Source: Hydractinia symbiolongicarpus
Taxonomy: Eukaryota; Cnidaria; Hydrozoa; Anthoathecata; Hydractiniidae
Direction: 5' to 3'
DNA: 64,000 bases
Assembly: GCF_029227915.1 (NCBI RefSeq)
Contig: NC_079886.1
Span: 10,685,501-10,749,500, forward strand
The notes under the pieces are model-generated. The model ran no database searches, had not been told where the DNA came from, and was given only the letters and a program-made list of their open reading frames with translations. The position numbers and the translations under genes were made by a program. Shown here one piece after another: positions 60,501 through 64,000 of this stretch (position 1 is the first letter of the stretch; each line of letters opens with the position of its first letter).

Positions 60501-60644
60501 TTTGGTGTTTTCCGTTACTACCAGACTCATGTCGAAAAGAAGAAGGCTGTTGTATTTTTATTGCGTTGGATATGGTATGTGTTTGCATATTTGTTTTCAG
60601 ATACAATATTTCCTTCTCGATTAGAAAATTGGTTACAGGATTAA
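54513..60644 (+). CDS. Adhesion GPCR with GAIN/GPS, visible only through TM3 (about 13 exons)
   Basis: Exons inferred at 54513-54528 (MALLH), 54697-55403, 55783-55932, 56193-56261, 56342-56450, 56624-~56795, 58220-58266, 58489-58538, 58674-58788, 59140-59243, 59686-59788, 60421-60574 and perhaps 60601-60644. Exons 1-2 join into a signal peptide (...HVLLLILISLASC). A Lys/Ser-rich ectodomain without known adhesion modules follows, then GAIN-like helices and the GPS with PVFW...TWSTSGC...FTCNHLTNFAIL, cut site expected at HL|T. Next are TM1 (DDIILSYITTIGLIISIFC), TM2 (LILNLLVNMLLAHILFV) and TM3 (TSFWYTCSFMWMLNIGIHL). TM3 ends YFYCVGY, where YCxxGWG of TM4 should start. The donor at 60574 is good, but no TM4 exon follows; the only nearby acceptor would need a 26-nt intron and leads to a stop at 60644. 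The exon 6/7 junction is uncertain (a phase-1 donor near 56795 is weak). Adhesion-GPCR identity is firm from the GPS plus TMs. Confidence 0.8.
57003..57210 (+). mobile_element. Possible SINE or repeat inside an adhesion-GPCR intron
   Basis: CGCCTATAAAT and CGCCTATAAAAT repeat 48 bp apart, and a B-box-like GTTTGAATCTC lies at 57182-57192. No convincing A box was found at the right spacing, so assignment as a SINE is tentative. Upstream (56880-56965) are TTTCGCGAATAA / TTGCGAGAATTAAATTTCGC words like those at 16.5 kb. Confidence 0.25.
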
Positions 60645-60805
60645 CTGGATTTTGCTATGTGGGCGCCCCTAGGGTCAGTCCATACTTTTACGTTAAGGGA
60701 TGCATAGTAAGAGATAAAACTAGAATCCTAAAAAGATAAATATACTATTAATTGCGTAAATAAAAAAAACAAATATAAAAATATTTAGAAGACGTTAAAA
60801 CAAAA

Positions 60806-63800
60806 TCATTTTGGATTTTCTTCTGCAGTTTCTCTCACTATTAGTTGATTATCAGTGGTTAAGTCGACGTTTGATGCCAAGGAAGGCTGATTTGACAATT
60901 TTGAGCCTGAAACACGTTTCTCAACAATTTCATCAATGGACGCTCTGGATGATGGTGTAGGATATTTAATAGCAGTATCTGTTTGTGATGACGACGTGAC
61001 GAAATTGATAGAAGCAGCAGGTGTCACAAAAATGTGACCAGATGTAAACGAAGAGTCTGAAAGTTTTCTGGAGGATGCAGCCTTCACAAGCACAGCACTT
61101 GGAGATTGTGAAGAGATTTCATTTGCAGAATTTCGCGCTGTAACGCTTTGAGATGGTACCCACATGGAAGATGCTGTTGTTTTGGACAGTGATCTTCTGT
61201 TTATCACATCATTTATCGAGGACCCAGGCTTAGTTAATTCAGTAAACGACTGATAATCCCCTTCGCTGACTGGTAACATCGGGATAGATTCTTTAAATGT
61301 AGAAGCATATTGACCACGCCTGGACTCATTTGACTTGACTCTTCCGGCCGAACCTAAACTTTTACTTTTTGAAACGGCTCTCATAGCACGGTTGCTTACC
61401 ATCGCTTTTAAGGATTGCGAAATAAACATATTTGGTCTTTTTCCTGGTGGTGGAGATGGTAAGAACTTTAGACTAGATGTTGTTTTCGCGGTATGTTTAC
61501 GAATGTTGTTTCCAACTGTCTCTTCCAAACAGTTTTCTTTTGATGTTTTCAAATTATCATTTTCTACTTTTGAACTTTTTGTTTTCAACATGTCTAGTTT
61601 GCCATTAAATTCTAAGGTAACTGTTGACACAGGGTTATCTTTCTCTCTGGCATTCTCAGGATTTTGTACGGCATCCACAGGAACTTTTCCAGCTAGATCA
61701 TCCTTATCTTGAGATAAGCTTTCGAGTTCCCTTTGTCCTTTTTCACCGGTCACATTACAAGTTTTCTCCTGGTTAGAAGCATTTTGAAGTTCTTGATTAT
61801 TTATCCCCAAATCATCTTCTTTTCCTCCAATACTTGTCGCATCTGTGTGTGTTGACATCTTATTACTGTCGGTCATATCACTGAAATCTTCCATTGCTAC
61901 ATCGTTTGCAGAAAGTTTTTTGTCATTTCCTTCGCTAATATCTTTTGCGCTTTGTTGAATTCCTTCTAGATTATTCATTTCATCTCCCACTTTAATTCTC
62001 GCAGCATCTCGTTCAGTCACATCTATTTTTAACTTGAATCGATTCTCACCCTGATCTACACTCACACAAGATAACTTAGCACTGGAAAGAGTTTTCTTTG
62101 TTTGCTCTTTTGTGTTAATTTTAACATTAGCTTGTGAAGTGTTACATAGATTATTTGTATCAATCAATTTCGGAATGCTGTTACTTGCAACTTCTTGAAC
62201 AGCATTGTCTTTCTTCATGCTGAGCTGGTTTCCAATCTTTTGCGCGCCAGTGAAGGACATCTTAGGATTGGATAGAGATTTCTTTGATTGTTCTTTTGCG
62301 TCCAGGTCAACATTAACGCGTGAAGTTGCGTAAAGGTTATCAGTGCCATCAACTAATTCGAAGATTTTGTTACTCGCAACCTCTATAACAGCACTATCTT
62401 TCTTCAAGTTGTGTTGCTTTTCACTTTGTGTTGCACAAGTAGAAGACATCTTAGCCTTGGAAAGTGATTTCTTTGACTCCCTTCGACGTTTTTTGGTGTG
62501 ACTAGTTGAAGCATTGGCCATAGCATTTCTTGACTTATTTATTTTAGAATTACTGAAGACAGAGGATGATCTACTGTTGCTAACTGATTTCCTTTTAACT
62601 TCAACATTACTTTTAATGTTTTTCAATGACACCGATTTTTTAGTTTGCCCTTTGGGCATCGATGCATTGGAATCACTTGCTTTTTTAGTAGGCTCGGTAC
62701 CTTTTTTGTGCGCTACCTTGTCGAGACTTTCATTTGTTTTATTTTTACCAACTTTAGATTTTGTATTGTAAATAGCGCTACTTTTACTAGGTGGACTTGA
62801 TCGCCAAATAATTTGGTGAGATTTTATAACAGGTATTTCATTCGATGATATCCTAGTAGTGAGATTGGACACTACTTTTGTAGTTGAAACACTTTCAACA
62901 TTTGAAGATGCTGATGTTGATGATTTAGATGGCACTGACCCATAACGTTCCAATTTAGAGCGATTTGACGTCCTCGCATTTTGTTTCGTTTCACTTCCAG
63001 GCAGTTTTGCTGGCGTGTTTAATACGCTATTCTCTTTAACCTCTTTATCTCTCGTCGTCAATTTCCCTTCAGATCTTTTATTTATTGTCGATAATCTTTC
63101 AAACACAGAGTTTGAAGAATTTGTTTTTGGACGGTTACGTACTTCAGATTCTTTTATGTTAACGGATGACATTCGATTTAAAGGTTTTGCATAGCTGGGT
63201 GTAGAATTCTGCGAAATGGTTATTAGTGAAGATTTTTCTCTCGTGCTTATATTGTCAGCTGAAATTTGTTTAATAGATTTTTTTATGACCGCTGATGACT
63301 TACTAGATGAATCTATTGATGGCTTGCTATTTTTTACGGTATTTCTATTGTAGGAGTTGGTCACACTGGCTTGGGTTAAATTTCTAACTTGTGCATTTGA
63401 CGAACTCTTATTCTCGAGGGACTTTTCGACATGCTTTTCAATTCTAACTTTAAAATTATCATGGAAATCTGTTGGAGCCTTTATTACCACCTCTTGTTCC
63501 TCAGTTATCATCATATCATCTCCAACAGTTGCATGCTCAATATGTTGACCAGTGCAACCGTCTTTAATTTCTACACACATCAGTGAAAGAGATTGTCTTA
63601 AAGCAGGTACGTTTTCTGACTCTGGTGATTTTAGTTGCGGGAGACGTATTTTATTAGAGGGAGACTTTAGTCTTGGCAAAGACGGTACGCTGGATTTTGA
63701 ATTAATATCAATTGGAGCAACAGAAAGTCTACTTCTTGTTGCTGATGAAACAACCTGCGGTAATTCAGTTCCCAAGTCAATATTGCTAACTTGCTTATTC

Positions 63801-64000
63801 GAATTTTTACCGATGTTTATCGAGTCTTTTCTTCCAGTTAGACAAACTTGACTTCCTGAATGTAATTCAGGAAGTATATATGAAGATTCGTTTGATAAGC
63901 TGCACAGCTCATTTTCCTGGTTTGGTATGGCGGAATAAAGACTGATCTGACAAGATGAACTAATTGCATCTGCTGATGTCATGGCGTTAGTTAAAGTCTC
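60806..64000 (-). CDS. Long Ser/Lys-rich, probably disordered protein (partial at window edge)
   Basis: An uninterrupted frame from the right edge to TGA at 60806-60808. The first ATG in the window is 63982, but the frame stays open to the edge, so the start may lie outside. At least 1058 residues, dominated by Ser, Lys, Asn and Thr, with no transmembrane segment or known domain. Three tandem ~63-residue repeats begin with SKKSLSKAKMS, SKKSLSNPKMS and TKKTLSSAKLS (DNA near 62475, 62285 and 62095), each followed by KKD-x-AV-x-EVASN-type sequence in the first two. Short duplicated LPRLKSP/LPQLKSP motifs occur near the N-terminus. The C-terminal part has a basic segment (RAMRAVSKSKSLGSAGRVK). 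A cytoskeletal or scaffold role would be a guess. It is antisense to, and possibly within an intron of, the adhesion GPCR gene. Confidence 0.7.
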   Translation of the reverse strand, partial: ETLTNAMTSADAISSSCQISLYSAIPNQENELCSLSNESSYILPELHSGSQVCLTGRKDSINIGKNSNKQVSNIDLGTELPQVVSSATRSRLSVAPIDINSKSSVPSLPRLKSPSNKIRLPQLKSPESENVPALRQSLSLMCVEIKDGCTGQHIEHATVGDDMMITEEQEVVIKAPTDFHDNFKVRIEKHVEKSLENKSSSNAQVRNLTQASVTNSYNRNTVKNSKPSIDSSSKSSAVIKKSIKQISADNISTREKSSLITISQNSTPSYAKPLNRMSSVNIKESEVRNRPKTNSSNSVFERLSTINKRSEGKLTTRDKEVKENSVLNTPAKLPGSETKQNARTSNRSKLERYGSVPSKSSTSASSNVESVSTTKVVSNLTTRISSNEIPVIKSHQIIWRSSPPSKSSAIYNTKSKVGKNKTNESLDKVAHKKGTEPTKKASDSNASMPKGQTKKSVSLKNIKSNVEVKRKSVSNSRSSSVFSNSKINKSRNAMANASTSHTKKRRRESKKSLSKAKMSSTCATQSEKQHNLKKDSAVIEVASNKIFELVDGTDNLYATSRVNVDLDAKEQSKKSLSNPKMSFTGAQKIGNQLSMKKDNAVQEVASNSIPKLIDTNNLCNTSQANVKINTKEQTKKTLSSAKLSCVSVDQGENRFKLKIDVTERDAARIKVGDEMNNLEGIQQSAKDISEGNDKKLSANDVAMEDFSDMTDSNKMSTHTDATSIGGKEDDLGINNQELQNASNQEKTCNVTGEKGQRELESLSQDKDDLAGKVPVDAVQNPENAREKDNPVSTVTLEFNGKLDMLKTKSSKVENDNLKTSKENCLEETVGNNIRKHTAKTTSSLKFLPSPPPGKRPNMFISQSLKAMVSNRAMRAVSKSKSLGSAGRVKSNESRRGQYASTFKESIPMLPVSEGDYQSFTELTKPGSSINDVINRRSLSKTTASSMWVPSQSVTARNSANEISSQSPSAVLVKAASSRKLSDSSFTSGHIFVTPAASINFVTSSSQTDTAIKYPTPSSRASIDEIVEKRVSGSKLSNQPSLASNVDLTTDNQLIVRETAEENPK

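Noticed and set aside
60575-60600. A 26-nt intron joining TM3 of the adhesion GPCR to a stop-containing exon at 60601
   Set aside because: Both splice motifs are present, but 26 nt is below the usual minimum for metazoan introns. It is kept only as a possible reading, not a firm exon.
1-64000. CRISPR arrays, bacterial operons or rRNA genes
   Set aside because: The DNA is clearly eukaryotic. The tandem repeats found have units too short and no spacers, and no rRNA-like sequence was seen.

Overview
The window is eukaryotic nuclear DNA: AT-rich, with widely spaced genes, most of them split by short GT-AG introns (GTAAGT-like donors, T-rich acceptors), and with long non-coding stretches full of decayed transposons. 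The gene set is metazoan: an integrin-type protein, rhodopsin-class and adhesion-class GPCRs, and an AAAP transporter. The transposon mix (Penelope-like element with a hammerhead ribozyme, PIF/Harbinger, TTAA-flanked piggyBac-type MITEs, pogo/Tigger MITEs, CR1-like LINE relics) resembles what is known from cnidarian, especially hydrozoan, genomes. The organism assignment is an inference, not a proof.

Layout. 0.75-3.7 kb (-): an intronless DIS3L2-type 3'-5' exoribonuclease gene. 5.6-7.5 kb (-): a 5'-truncated Penelope-like retroelement followed on the same strand by a complete 41-nt hammerhead ribozyme. 8.6 kb: a tRNA-derived SINE. 9.34-10.09 kb: a piggyBac-type MITE, with a second copy in the opposite orientation at 42.86-43.56 kb. 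10.1-12.5 kb: a dead PIF/Harbinger element with a MADF protein and a transposase relic. 14.3-15.0 kb: a 13-bp minisatellite and a pogo-type transposase fragment. 19.86-25.8 kb (+): a six-exon class A GPCR resembling prostanoid receptors. 28.18-28.52 kb: a Tigger-type MITE. 30.2-31.1 kb (+): an intronless orphan class A GPCR. 35.8-37.4 kb (-): a seven-exon gene for a small secreted protein made only of integrin-beta stalk modules. 46.0-47.1 kb (+): a four-exon sigma-like glutathione S-transferase. 48.0-49.7 kb (-): a two-exon amino-acid transporter. 50.6-51.0 kb (-): a LINE reverse-transcriptase relic. 54.5-60.6 kb (+): an adhesion GPCR whose recognisable exons stop after TM3. 60.8-64.0 kb (-): a long, low-complexity Ser/Lys-rich protein running off the window.

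The genes do not form an operon or one obvious system. The points most worth following are: (1) the integrin-beta stalk protein, assembled here from exons whose phases all agree; (2) the prostanoid-receptor-like GPCR, which keeps the TM7 arginine of that family but lacks the usual ECL2 cysteine and has a possible poison mini-exon; (3) the adhesion GPCR with a reduced GPS disulfide pattern and no visible TM4-7; (4) a possible mitochondrial/cytosolic dual start in DIS3L2; (5) the hammerhead ribozyme; and (6) T-rich 3' splice sites 9-15 nt upstream of several start codons, as expected with spliced-leader trans-splicing. Exon boundaries were worked out by hand from splice motifs and reading phase, with no transcript data.
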